A DNA stretch of 64,000 nt from Panax quinquefolius (taxonomy: Eukaryota > Streptophyta > Magnoliopsida > Apiales > Araliaceae). Shown one piece after another: positions 34,604 to 46,035 of the stretch (positions are counted from its first letter, which is position 1; each line of letters opens with the position of its first letter). Under the pieces are notes generated by a model. It saw only the letters and a program-made list of their open reading frames with translations, was not told the origin of the DNA and made no database searches. The stretch is taken from NCBI GenBank assembly GCA_020205615.1, contig CM035160.1:125207605-125271604 (forward strand), written 5' to 3'. A program made the translations under genes and the position numbers.

Positions 34604-34939
34604 ATGCAAGAAATGACTGAGGAGACAAAGGCATCCCCAAAGGAGATTCCCCCGCCAACATCAAACGTCCTATGGTTCCAAGATATCAACCACGTTTCTG
34701 ATCTTATCACCTTGGATGATGCAGAGGAAATACTAATCCTTTCCGAGGAAGAAAAAACCAAAAAGGAAAGTTCTTTGCAAGAAATGCAACAACAGTTCGA
34801 GGAAGATTTCATGGTTGAATCCTTTGAAACCCATGAAAAAGGCGAAGGAATAGATGAAGAAAAAGGTGGTGAGATTATCGGGGAATCCAACCCATTAAAG
34901 AATCCAGAGTTCATCCCGTTTTACAATGCGTCCATTTAA
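34604..34939 (+). pseudogene. Acidic ORF of unknown origin in Tat-B
   Basis: 111 residues, extremely rich in Glu (DDAEEILILSEEEKTKKESS, then MQQQFEEDFMVESFE and HEKGEGIDEEKGGEII). It ends at a TAA, and the same frame continues less clearly to about 35090. It replaces the part of the element where the Gag core and protease should be. I recognise no domain and see no counterpart in Tat-A. It could be a diverged Tat region, an extra ORF of the family or captured sequence. Confidence 0.4.
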
Positions 34940-35260
34940 AGCGTCCCTGAGGAATGTAATGAATCAAGAAGCGATCAAGTTATGGCCACAAGTGAGGACA
35001 TTCAGAATCAAGGGGTAACCTCTATCACGAGCCCTGAAGGCAACATAACCACTGACAACTGGACTATCAGGCCTCAACTAGCCAAGAAAATATAGATCCA
35101 GGGGATAAAGTTGCATGTTCCAAAAAATGTTGGAACGGTATCACTTTCTTCGTAGTATGCCTTTTATTTTCCATGCATGTAAATAAATAAAAAAGAAAAA
35201 AATATCTCTACAGTCTTCTCACCACTTACCCCTTTGAACCTTTTCAAACCAAAGCCTGAA

Positions 35261-35300
35261 CTACGAAAGACCTGATCTCCTCTTCAATAGGAGTACGTAG
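35261..35300 (+). other. Nested hairpin in the Tat-B gag-pol interval
   Basis: The outer arms CTACG (35261-35265) and CGTAG (35296-35300) pair; inside them CTCCT (35277-35281) pairs with AGGAG (35289-35293). From memory, sequence with this ACTACG...GATCTCC...GGAG.ACGTAGGCAGCC pattern recurs in plant Tat elements ahead of pol. Function unknown; it may be structural RNA. Confidence 0.6.
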
Positions 35301-35739
35301 GCAGCCATTAATGGTGCGGTCAAACTAAACAAAAACCCAAACAAACCCTTCTCAAACAGATACACCCAGCATTTATGATTGACCGTGATGTAATGGTCAT
35401 CATTCGGGAGAAAGAGGTTGATGATAGCCCCTCCATCACCGCAATTCCACCAAGACTTTGCCCTCGACAATTGAAGCAAAGACTCCTTGCATTAGGTACG
35501 AGTGTAAAAAGGAAGAAACTCTCTACCTTGTAGATAGCAATAACTCGCTTACTTTTTATGTACAGATAATATTACTTTTGTCATTATGGGCTAACACTTT
35601 TCGTGATTGAACAGTGTTATATACTAAGTGAAAGCATATTTTGTTTCAGAGTCCGAATTTAGATGTGCCTCGTACTTGCCGATGAGGTGCCTATTCTCCA
35701 CAAGGATCAGAACTTTTATGTAAAGTTGACTCGCACTTA

Positions 35740-36426
35740 ATGGAAATACAAGATGACTCGAGATACCTCAGAGATCAAAGAATGGGTCAAGACAAAACCA
35801 AGCCAAATCTTGATCAAACCACCTCTTTTAAACCTCTAACCTTAGAAAACACCAAACAAGTCCAGATTGGTACGGACCTCACTCCAAACCAAAAGAATGA
35901 CATGGTTACTCTATTGACCCTATTCTAGGATGTGTTTGCATGGTCTCACGGAAGACATGGTCTGTTTATCCATTGACATTGTCATTCATCGCCTTCCCAT
36001 CGAGGGAAATTCAAGCCACCAAAGGTAAGCTTAAAGCGATTAAAACCTGAGTGGAGGTTAAAAGTTAAAGAAGAAATTGTGAAATAATTTCAAGCCGACA
36101 TCATCATGGTGTCAACATACCCTAAATGGCTATCCAACATAGTCCCCGTGTCGAAACCAGGAAGGGAGGTCAGAGTTTATGTGGATTATAAAGATTTGAA
36201 TAAAGCTTACCTCAAAGAGAGCTTTCACGTGCCGTTCATCCACATACTCATTGACAATACAATTTCGATACTTAAATGTACTCCTTTATTGATTGTTCAC
36301 AGGTACCATCAAATCATGGTTGCTGAAGATGATCATAAGAAAACTTCATTCATCACGCCTTGGGGAGCCCTTTGCTACATACGATTGTCATTCGGCCTCA
36401 TCAATGCCGGAGCTACCTATCAGTGA
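35740..36426 (+). pseudogene. Reverse transcriptase N-terminal half, Tat-B
   Basis: IGTDLTPNQKNDMVTLL, a CAG-to-TAG stop at 35926-35928 before DVFAWSH, then NIVPVSKPGREVRVYVDYKDLNKAYL, HQIMVAEDDHKKTSFI and LSFGLINAGATYQ. The sequence aligns residue by residue with Tat-A up to GATYQ. A TGA follows (CGA to TGA at a CpG), and soon after the coding sequence is lost into an A-rich tract. The catalytic YVDD box is missing. Confidence 0.88.
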
Positions 36427-36449
36427 GCCATATGTCTCTTTTCCACGAT

Positions 36450-36515
36450 CTAATAGAAAAAAATAAAAAATAAAATAAAATAAAAAGAAAAAAAGAAAAA
36501 GAAAAAGAAAAAATC
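36450..36515 (+). repeat. A-rich low-complexity tract at a deletion junction
   Basis: Runs of AAAAT and AAAAG joining the RT N-terminal half directly to the end of RNase H. All sequence between, including YVDD, is deleted. Confidence 0.8.
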
Positions 36516-36534
36516 TCTTCAAAAGGTTCTACAG

Positions 36535-37247
36535 TTGCTGCCTTACCATCGGCAGGTTCTACAGATGGCTGTGGAGTTTGAAAAAAAATCCTTCCTCCAC
36601 ATTCCTCAGAATAGGAATGATTTTGCAGATGCTCTAGCTACTTGGGACTCCTTGATCAACATACATGACAAGGAAGACATACTAACCCTCACATTTGCCC
36701 AACAAAAGGCTTCAGCCTATGTGAATTACATCGGAGAAGTATCGGATGAGCTACCTCCCATCCAGCACCGTTGATATCAATATATCAATGAGAACTCACA
36801 TTATAGATCTACACCGCCGAGGCGTAGCCTCGACCGAGAAAAGGCGGATCCATCGACTTGCTATGAAATTCTACCCCGATCAAGATGCAATATACAAAAA
36901 AGATGCAGGACTAGGTCTCCTCAGATGTCTGGACCAAGACCAAGCTCATAGACTCATGGATGAGATCCATGGTGTAGTATGTCGCCCAGACATGAGCGAC
37001 CCTCTACTTGTAAAGAAGATCCTACTACAGAGAAGTCCAACTACGACAGTTCAAATAACACGACTTGATTTTGAAAAAGATCGTTGACAACCAAGGTCAG
37101 TCTAAAGGAAAATTCTCCTCGAACTGGGAAGGCCCGTTTATTGGTAAGGAGGTATTGACAGGAGGCACTTTCAGATTACAGGAAATGGACGGCGATGAAT
37201 TTCCACAGCTTATCATGTTGGACACCGTGAAACGGTACTATGTCTAA
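36535..37247 (+). pseudogene. RNase H end and integrase ends with the core deleted, Tat-B
   Basis: Positions 36535-36774 read LQMAVEFEKKSFLHIPQNRNDFADALATW, the end of the extra RNase H typical of Tat elements. Next comes the integrase zinc-binding region (RRIHRLAMKFYPDQDAIYKK, LLRCLDQDQAHRLMDEIHGVVC) to about 36985. The catalytic core is absent. Positions 37065-37247 read GKFSSNWEGPFIGKEVLTGG and LDTVKRYYV, the integrase C-terminus, ending at a proper stop at 37245. Confidence 0.88.
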
Positions 37248-37894
37248 GGTTACCATCAAACGAACATCCTAGTTTTGGATCATCAGATCACCAATTATTC
37301 CGGTTCATTAACCCTTTACCACAGACGCCCCAAAATAGGTCCATTCCATCCAACCCATTCTCGAGTCGCCAAATACATGGTACGTAAATAACTACAACTT
37401 TATTAATACATTTGTCGTGCAAAATACGACAACATATATAATCGTGAGTTTAAATACAATTATTGTCTTCTAGATAATATATATACCCAAATAAATCCTC
37501 ATCACAATTATTTATACATTATTTTACAAAATGGTGAGGACTACTAAACAACTCTCTCTATAACCTTCATTCCATACCTCGACTAAGCACTCGCTACATT
37601 CTCGCCTCCCCGAGAAGAAAAAAATGGAACAAAAAGGAAAAGGGTGAGCTCAACTAGCCCAAGAAAAGAATATTACGACTAAGATAATATACAACAAATT
37701 ATCGTTAGTCTTCAACAGGAAAAATCTAATAGAATACAATAGACAACCAAATTTTAAATCAATCATCGCAATGAAATAATAATTCATTAGAAGAGTTAAG
37801 TAGAGAATGCAAACTACTATCTTCTATATATGAATTTAAAAGTTCATCGTCGATATTTATCCTCGTAACATCAATCAATATATATCTCGAATCA

Positions 37895-38095
37895 AATATT
37901 CATCTTTGCACTACAAAAGCCAAAGATATTCATCACCGGTCATGTTCATCTAAACACTGCTCATCTTTGCACTACGTTCAAAGATATTAATCAAAGGTCA
38001 TGTTCATCTCAACACTGCTCATCTTTGCACTACGGCCAAAGATATTCATCAAGAAATCATTCATCTTTGCACTACAGTGCCAAAGATATTCAAGA
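37895..38095. repeat. 45 to 60-bp tandem array, element 6 3' LTR
   Basis: Four units of TTCATCTTTGCACTAC, a short variable piece, then CCAAAGATATTCATCA. Homologous arrays are at 43780-43985 and 59828-59962. Confidence 0.85.
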
Positions 38096-38334
38096 ATATC
38101 ATCATTTAGACCGAGGATGATGAAAAATATTTTAAAGAAAACGAATCCAAAGGAAACAAAAGAACAAATATTAAGGATTCGTATTTTAAATAATCCAAGT
38201 TCAAAAATACTTCATAAGTAATCGTAGTGGAGTAAAATTCAAGAATGATCAAAACATGGATACAATCAAAGCTAGTATCCATAATAGATATTTTGACAAA
38301 AAGAAGAAATTTCATTTTTTTCGAATAAGTCGAT

Positions 38335-38515
38335 TCGTGAATAAAGTGTCAGATACGTGAATAAGGCCGATACGTGAATAGTAACTCTACACCAAAAGAT
38401 AGAAATTTCACAAAAAACATCTTCACGCTTCATGAATAAGTAATAGTGAATAAGAATAATAGTAACTCATGAATAAGAACTCATGAATAAGAACTCATGA
38501 ATAGTAACTCCGATA
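38335..38515. repeat. GTGAATAGTAACTC-class array, element 6 3' LTR
   Basis: Repeated GTGAATA or ATGAATA units with AGTAACTC linkers. Counterparts are at 44215-44400, 60195-60400 and 7460-7590 with different copy numbers. Confidence 0.8.
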
Positions 38516-38779
38516 TGAAAAAGTTCCAAATTTGATAAAAATTTCCAACCAATATTTCAAAGATAATGATATCAAAGAAATAATATCATTTTCAAATAAA
38601 ATAACATCCCTTACCTCGAAAGACAAGATTTAGTCAAACACCTGATATAAAGCATGACTTGAACTTGCAATCAGATAGCAATACTCAAAGTATACTCAAA
38701 ATACTCACAAGAATACGCCGATAATATAGAGAGAGAAAACTTCAGCTTAAAAGTGATTTTCAATTCTAACCCAAGACCC

Positions 38780-38787
38780 TATTTATA
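38780..38787 (-). promoter_or_regulatory. TATA box, element 6 3' LTR
   Basis: Minus strand CTATAAATAGGG, at the equivalent position to 44666-44673. Confidence 0.6.
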
Positions 38788-40127
38788 GAAAAATGCTTAG
38801 AACACCAAAGCGTAAAATTTAATATAATTATTATATTTATAACAAAATTTCCTACGCCCACTTTGAAATCTGATTTCAAAGATCACAACACATGTTAAAG
38901 ATGCACCACACAATATTTGAAAAACGTTTTTCTTAAAAAAAATAATTAAACTTCCAAAAATCAATTATTTCTGAGCTTCTAACTTCAATAATTCATAATA
39001 AATAGCCTTTTTATCAAAAAATTTGAATCTCATGACTTTTTATAGGAAATTCAATTTCTACAACTTTGCAAAGAAAGTTTTTCCAAATTCCAAATGTAAA
39101 TTGACCAAAATCCACAAACCAAGCATTTTTACAAAGCTATAATCAAATTTCTAATAATAATTGGGTCCACCAACACACAAAATATGTGTTAAACATTTAA
39201 TGCCACAAAAATACTCTTCCTCCTCATATACTCATATATCCCACATTCATTATAAAAATATCACCATTAATATATTATTAAAATAATATATTTAAAATGA
39301 ATTATTTTATCGTAAAAAGATAAAATATTAATTTTCAACAATTGTCACTTATAAAAATTTTCTCCATCTATATCCACATAAAATCAATATTTTCCTCATC
39401 ATATAAATCAATAATTAATTATTCACAAATAATATTACAGAATCACAAGATCGGCAACCAGTGCCGCTCCTGAAAAAGAGGGGCTTTCCAATAAGGATCT
39501 CTCTCTTACTAGCAAGCAATTAATTAGGTGACCAAACCTCTCCTTAGATGTAACTTTCTAGACATCGCCAATAATGTTATCCAATAATATTATTCGATAA
39601 TATGAATTATTGTTCGATAATGGAAAATACCGTAAATGACAATTTATCAAACAACAAAGAATATAAAATATCAATGCAAAGAATTATTGAATCAATAAAA
39701 TAAAATATCGAATAAGAATTATCGTAACAATTATCGAGTAGTGCCTTCTCACGTAAGAATCAATAATTGGTGCAATACCGCAAAGCTACCGCTCAACAAC
39801 GCCAGACAAGTGTGTTTTAACCACCGGTATTCCAACAAGATAATCTGAATAACTACGCCGCTATTTATAAACAACTTATATTTGTCGCTTTTCATCCAAT
39901 CGCTTTCCAGCATGGGGCCCATAAAGATCAAGGCTGTCATTGCATTTAATATTCCCCGACAAAGATTTAATATTCCACGACCAAACGAATATTCCCCGAC
40001 AATAATGAATATTTTATAACCACTTGCTTATTCAAAATATTTGCGATTTTACCCATAACTATCCACATTAATCAAATCAACCCTTACTATTTCAAAATAA
40101 TAAATAGAGGAAAATAAATTTCATTTA

Positions 40128-40620
40128 TTAATAATTTGGGGTCTTACAACCTCCCTCCTTATGAAATTTCGTCCCTCGAAATCGACGACGCACTCGTGTT
40201 TCAAAAAGATGAGAATACCTCGCTTTCATTTCCATTTCCAACTCCTGTGTCATTTCCTCAATAGCATGGTTTCTCCACAAAACTTTAACTTGTGGTATAA
40301 CCTCAGACATAGGACATGTTCTTTCCTATCCAAGATCTTGACAGTACCTCCTCGTGACGTTAAGTCTTCTATTATCTCGTCCGGCTTCTAACTCAATGAC
40401 GTGGTTCGGTCGTCCACATATTTACGTAACATCGATACGTGAAAAACGCTATGAACACGCCATATACTTGGCGGTAAAACGAGTCTATAGGCCACGCCCC
40501 TATTCGATCGAGAATTTCAAATGGATTAATAAATCAAGGTTTGAGCTTTCCTCACCTCACCGATTCTCGCTTTTGAAATAACAACTTCTTGCACCTCCTT
40601 CTTCAAATTCATCACCCGGT
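40128..40620 (-). pseudogene. Chromodomain and integrase C-terminus, element 6
   Basis: The minus strand 40128-40310 reads IPQVKVLWRNHAIEEMTQELEM and MKARYSHLFET, a clear Tekay chromodomain end running into the polypurine tract (40149-40170, AAATTTCATAAGGAGGGAGG). The integrase C-terminus upstream (40400-40600, with YRSFSRISMLRKY-like wording) is frameshifted. This stretch is the best direct evidence that the minus-strand families are chromoviruses. Confidence 0.87.
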
Positions 40621-41340
40621 AGTAGCAATAACTTTTTAACTTTATCGATTAAAGTCGATTATACTCAGATATCATCACGCGGGTACCTAGAGTTTTCATC
40701 TCCATCTCTATTATTTGTAAATTATACTGAAATGAGTCTTTGACAATATCGTACTCAGATTTCAGATACGATCTTCTACTCAACACGCCACCTACCACGC
40801 TCGCTTTTCCAGATGGCATGGTCGTAACACGTATTTAAAATGAGTCTCCTCTCGAGTTCTTCAAGCTCTTCCCACATTCCTCGCTCCATTCAATTTTGTA
40901 TCTCTACGAGTCACCATAAGTTAATGGAATAGCGATTCGAGAATATCCTTCAACGAATCTCCGATAATAACCAACTAAGCCTGTAAGCTACGATTTCGAT
41001 TACCGACTTTAGGTTGTTCTCAATCGCGACTCATATCCCAACCTTGATAAGACGTTACAATGACACCTATCGCTTTACTATCGCATCTAATATGGTGTCC
41101 CCTACGGAGAGTCCGGCTTCGCAGCATTCCCACAAAGGAAGTCACCAGATAAAGGCTCAGTACCAAATTTATAGTTGAATTTTTAACTCCTGAAGTTCAA
41201 TAGAGCCATTCGATATGAGATTTTAGAAATGAGTTTTGTACCGGTTCAAAGTCGATACAAAATTTAATATCAGTCTTTGGGAGTAAGCCAAGAAATTCTT
41301 CAGGAAATACGTCAGAAAAAAAATCAATAACAACAGAATA
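40621..41340 (-). pseudogene. Scrambled pol remnants with deletions, element 6
   Basis: Short pieces match element 1 in order: the RNase H-integrase linker (40620-40720), RNase H end (about 40780-40830), RT-RNase H connection (40835-41010) and protease-RT linker (41165-41330). RT palm, most of RNase H and the integrase core are gone. I see at least three internal deletions relative to element 1. Confidence 0.65.
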
Positions 41341-41344
41341 TTAT

Positions 41345-41842
41345 TCAAATCGACGTGTCTTTATTCAAATCCATAACACGGACTAAGAAAACTTGACATC
41401 CGTAATAAACGAATGACTTCATGGCTTGATATGAAAATGTTTGACTACAATGGTTTGATTGCTTGAATTCAATAACAAAGTTGCTTAGAATATGAAAACT
41501 AACAACCTTACGAAAGTAATCAATTTTGGCATGATGAGTAGTTAACCTTAAAATCACATCAAAAGCAAATATCTCTATAGAAATAAGGTTAACAGTAATG
41601 TGATAGTGCCAACCTCGAATCAAGCAAGATTTCTAAACAACGGATGTAATGAAAGTTTCTCCTAACTGAGTCTCCATAAATAGGTCAAAGTCTAATTTCT
41701 CCGTAGTCAAGTTCAAACGCTGAGCGCAAGCAAGAGAGATAAAAGAATGGGTAGAACCCAGATTCAGTAAGGTATAAACTTCAAAGAATTTATAATTAAC
41801 TAACCCGCTAACTTCGCTCGTTTCTCGATTTTGACCGGCCAC
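41345..41842 (-). pseudogene. Aspartic protease, element 6
   Basis: Active-site region reads LLNLGSTHSFISLACAQRL, where the family has DTGSTHSF, so the catalytic aspartate is lost. It continues LTTEKLDFDL and later AFDVILRLTTHHAKIDY. Aligns with the element 1 protease. Confidence 0.8.
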
Positions 41843-41899
41843 GACAAACGCCTTCCGTGAACCGCTGACTTTGACTTTTCTCGGGACATCCTTTTTTAG

Positions 41900-42930
41900 T
41901 CACCATTCCCGCTGGATCGGGTTTCGATACCGCATAATCTCGAGCGATATGTCCTTCTTTCCCACAATTATAGCATACCTTAAACTGCTAGGCGCTTTAA
42001 TGATATGTCCTCTTCCCCGATTTTTAACAACATACGACCGGTGGGTCTTTCTCTCTCCTTGAACCAGTTGCTCATCAAGCCGACGCCTTCACATGGTCGC
42101 TGTTGAAATCTCCTTTTAAAATCTCCTCCCTCGACTCGCTTCTTCTATTTTCATGGCCACGATTACCACCAGAGTGGTTACCGCTTTGTCCGTATTCTTC
42201 TTTCTCCGCCGGTTATCGCTATTCGATGACCGCTATCTTCTAGTATGATCCTCGTTATGGTCCCCTCGGCCGAACGTATTTCAAGTCTCGCGCTAACAAT
42301 CGAGCCCCTCGCTGACAACATCCTAATAGAGAGAAAATTTATGAGAAATGAGATATCGACGATGCCGTTTTCAAACCTCTCGTAAACATCCGCCATACAT
42401 GCTCCTCATTCTCCACCAAATGAGGTGCAAACTCGATAACTCCGCGAACTTCGCCTCGCATCGACACCGCCATGTTATTCTCGCCCAGCCCTAATAAACT
42501 CCACTTCCTTCATACGACGAATACTTTCGTGGAAGTACTTGTCATTGAACTGCTTCAAACGCCTCCCACGACATGCCGAAAGCAAATGATGGGTACGCTT
42601 CACGATTCCCACCAAGAATCATTTCATTACTTTAACATAAAAGTAGCGAATGGAACTTTCTTCGTTCTCCGCATCCCAAGACATCGAATATCTTGGTAAT
42701 TTGTTTGACCCACGCCTCCGCCTTTAATCGGATCCGCTTCCCTGCACTTCGGTGGTCCCAACTTTTTGAACTGCTTGGGTCGTGACCACCCGTGAATTGC
42801 TATCATTTCCTCCTCAGATTTTGAACACGAAGTCTCCTCGTCTGATTTTGCATGAACTCGCAAAAAGCTTCTAAACATCCCCTCGCTCATCATCTCGCTT
42901 CAGGTGTTTGCTTCACAGAGGTACATTGCC
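41900..42930 (-). pseudogene. Gag, element 6
   Basis: A degenerate zinc knuckle is at about 41950-41985 (minus-strand CYNCGKEGH-like). The core spans 42060-42720 in several frames. Positions 42627-42893 read KQFKKLGPPKCREADPIKGG, CLGMRRTKKVPFATFMLK, matching the element 3 Gag FATFMLK motif. Confidence 0.75.
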
Positions 42931-43190
42931 ACACCGCACAGACGCTCTCCCTCGCTGGTAAAGACAGCATCTCCACTGGCCTCATTTACTCCAATCATAA
43001 TATTCTCAATCGACATTCTCAAATACTATCATAAAAAACAGGGTTAATTAAGGAAATCAATATATCACATAATATCCCTATATACTAACCAACTAACAAA
43101 TAAGCTTAGTAGACACACTAGCTTAAGGATTTACTCTGCCTCCCCCTCCTAGTTCTATTCCCCGATCTCCGCCAGAGATCATATCCCTAA
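42931..43190 (-). other. Leader of element 6
   Basis: Non-coding; aligns with 3919-3988 of element 1 near the PBS (CTCCCTCCTAGTTCT). Confidence 0.6.
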
Positions 43191-43203
43191 GCTCGATATC
43201 AAC
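43191..43203 (-). promoter_or_regulatory. Primer-binding site of element 6, degraded
   Basis: The minus strand reads GGTTGATATCGAGCT where GGTATCAGAGCTT is expected. It lies directly next to the LTR edge at 43206. Confidence 0.65.
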
Positions 43204-43205
43204 CG

Positions 43206-46035
43206 TGACGCCCCCAAAATAGGTCCATTCCATCCAACCCATTCTCGAGTCGCCAAATACATGGTACATGTAAATAACTACAACTTTATTAATACATTTG
43301 TCGTATTACAACAACATATATATCTGTGAGTTTAAATACAATTATTGTCTTCTAGACAATATCCATACCCAAATAAATCCTCATCACAATTATTTATACA
43401 TTATTTTACAAAATGGTGAGGACTACTAAACAACTCTCTAGAACCTTCATTCCATACCCCGACTAAGACTCGCTACATTCTCGCCTCCCCGAGAAGAAAA
43501 AATGGAACAAAAAGGAAAAGGGTGAGCTCAACTAGCCCAAGAAAGAATATTACGACTAAGATAATATACAACAAATTATCGTTAGTCTTCAACAGGAAAA
43601 ATCTAATAGAATACAATAGACAACCAGCTTTTAAATCAACAATTCGCAGCAATGAAATAATAATTCATTAGAAGAGTTAAGTAGAGAATGCAAACTACTA
43701 TCTTCTATATATGAATTTAAAAGTTCATCGTCGATATTTTATCCCCCTCAGAACATCAATCAATATATATCTCGAATCAAATATTCATCTTTGCACTACA
43801 GCCAAAGATATTCATCACCGGGTCATGTTCATCTAAACACTGCTCATCTTTGCACTACGTAGCCAAAGATATTAATCAAGAAGTCATGTTCATCTCAACA
43901 CTGCTCATCTTTGCACTACGCCAAAGATATTCATCAAGAAATCATTCATCTTTGCACTACAAAGCCAAAGATATTCAAGAATATCATCATTTAGACCGAG
44001 GATGATGAAAAATATTTTAAAGAAAACGAATCCAAAGGAAACAAAAGAACAATATTAAGGATTCAGATTTTAAACAATCCAAGTTCAAAAATACTTCATA
44101 AATAATCGTAGTGGAGTAAAATTCAAGAATGATCAAAACACGGATACAATCAAAGCTAGTATCCATAATAGATATTTTGGACAAAAAGAAGAAATTTCAT
44201 TTTTCTATGAATAAAGCCATATTCGTGAATAAAGTGTCAGATACGTGAATAAAGGCCGATACGTGAATAGTAAATCCGACACCAAAAGATAGAAATTTCA
44301 CAAAAAACATCTTCACGCTTCAATAAAGACTAAGAATCATGAATAAGAACTCGTGAATAGTAACTCGTGAATAAGAATCTCCATGAATAAGAACCCCGAC
44401 ATGAAAAAGTTCCAAATTTGATAAAAATTTTCAACCAATATTTCAAAGATAATGATATCAAGAAATAATATCATTTTCTAATAAAATAACATCCCTTACC
44501 TCGAAAGACAAGATTTCTAGTCAAACACCTGATATAAAGCTATGACTTGAACTTGCACCAGATAGCAAATACTCAAAGTATACTCAAAATACTCACAAGA
44601 ATACGCCGATAATATAGAGAGAAAAACTTCAGCTCAAAGTGATTTTCAATTCTAACCTAAGCACCTATTTATAGAAAAAATGCTTAAACACCAAAGCGTA
44701 AAATTTAATATAATATTATATTTTTTCCAAACATTCCTACGCCCACTTTGAAAATCTGATTTCAGCCATCAATACATGTTGCTAGATGGCCACCAACATT
44801 TGAAAAAACGTTTTTCTTAAAAAAAATATTTAAAACTTCCAAAATCAATTATTTCTAACTTCTAACTTCAATAATTCATAATAAATAGCCCTTTTCGTAA
44901 AATTCAAATCTCAATGACTTTTTTATAGGAAATTCAATTCTACAACTTTGCAGTAAGAAAGTTTTTCCAAATTCCAAATGTAAATTGACCAAAATCCACA
45001 AACTCCAAGCATTTTTACAAAGCTATAATCAAATTTCTACCAATAATTGTGTCCACCAACACACAAAATATGTGTTAAACATTTAATGCCACAAAAATAC
45101 TCTTCCTCCTCATATACTCATATATCCCACATTCATTATAAAATATATCACCATTAATATATTATTAAAATAATATATTTAAATGAATTATTTTATCGTA
45201 AAAGATAAAATATTAATTTTCAACAATTGTCACTTTTAAAATTTTCTCCATCTATATCCACATAAAATCAATATTTTCCTCATCATATAAATCAATAATT
45301 AATTATTCACAAATAATATTACAGAATCACAAGATCGGCAACCAGTGCCGCTCCTCAGAAAGAGGGGGGCTTTCCAATAAGGATCTCTCCTCATCGGGCG
45401 CCGCAATTAGTGACCAAACCTCTCCTTAGATGTAACTTTCTAGACATCGCCAATAATGTTATCCAATAATATTATTCAGATAATATGAATTATTGTCTCG
45501 ATAATGGAAAATACCGTAAATGACAATTTATCAAAACAACAAAGAATATAAAATATCAATGCAAAGAATTATTGAATCAATAAAATAAAATATCGAATAA
45601 GAATTACCGTAATAATTATCGAGTAGTGCCTTCACGTAAGAATCAATAATTGGTGCAATACCGCAGTACTACGCTCAACAACGCCAGACATTAGTGTGTT
45701 TTAACCACCGGTATTCCAACAAGATAATCTGTAAATAACTACGCCAAGCTATTTATAAACAACTTATATTTGTCGCTTTTTCATCCAATCGCTTTCATTA
45801 TGGGGCCCATAAAAGATCATACCGTCAGATTTAATATTCCCCGACAAGATTTAATATTCCACGCACCAAACGAATATTCCCTCACAATAATAATGAATAT
45901 TTTATAACCACTTGCTTATTCAAATATTTATGATTTTACCCATAACTATCCACATTAATCAAATCAACCCTTACTATTTCAAAATAATAAATAGAGGAAA
46001 ATAAATTTCATTTATTAATAATTTGGGGTCTTAAA
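43206..46035 (-). repeat. 5' LTR of element 6 (subfamily b)
   Basis: Begins TGACGCCCCC, ends GGGGTCTTAAA (CA mutated to AA). TATA box at 44666-44673 on the minus strand. Tandem arrays at 43780-43985 and 44215-44400. Differences from its partner are concentrated at a few short contexts. Confidence 0.9.

Larger units (their letters stand above)
37323..40148 (-). repeat. 3' LTR of element 6 (Tekay LTR, subfamily b)
   Basis: Begins AGACGCCCC (TG mutated to AG) and ends GGGGTCTTACA. Contains a four-unit tandem array (37895-38095), a GTGAATAGTA array (38335-38515) and a minus-strand TATA box at 38780-38787. It is almost the same as 43206-46035. Confidence 0.9.
37323..46035 (-). mobile_element. Nested Tekay-type element 6, LTR-complete but internally deleted
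   Basis: Two 2.8-kb LTRs in the same orientation surround only 3.06 kb of internal sequence. On the minus strand the order is 5' LTR (43206-46035), PBS, gag, protease, remnants, chromodomain, PPT, 3' LTR (37323-40148). RT, RNase H and the integrase core are largely missing, so it would need enzymes from a relative. Flanks ACCAC and ATGCA do not form a target-site duplication. It sits in Tat-B just after the pol stop. Confidence 0.87.
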
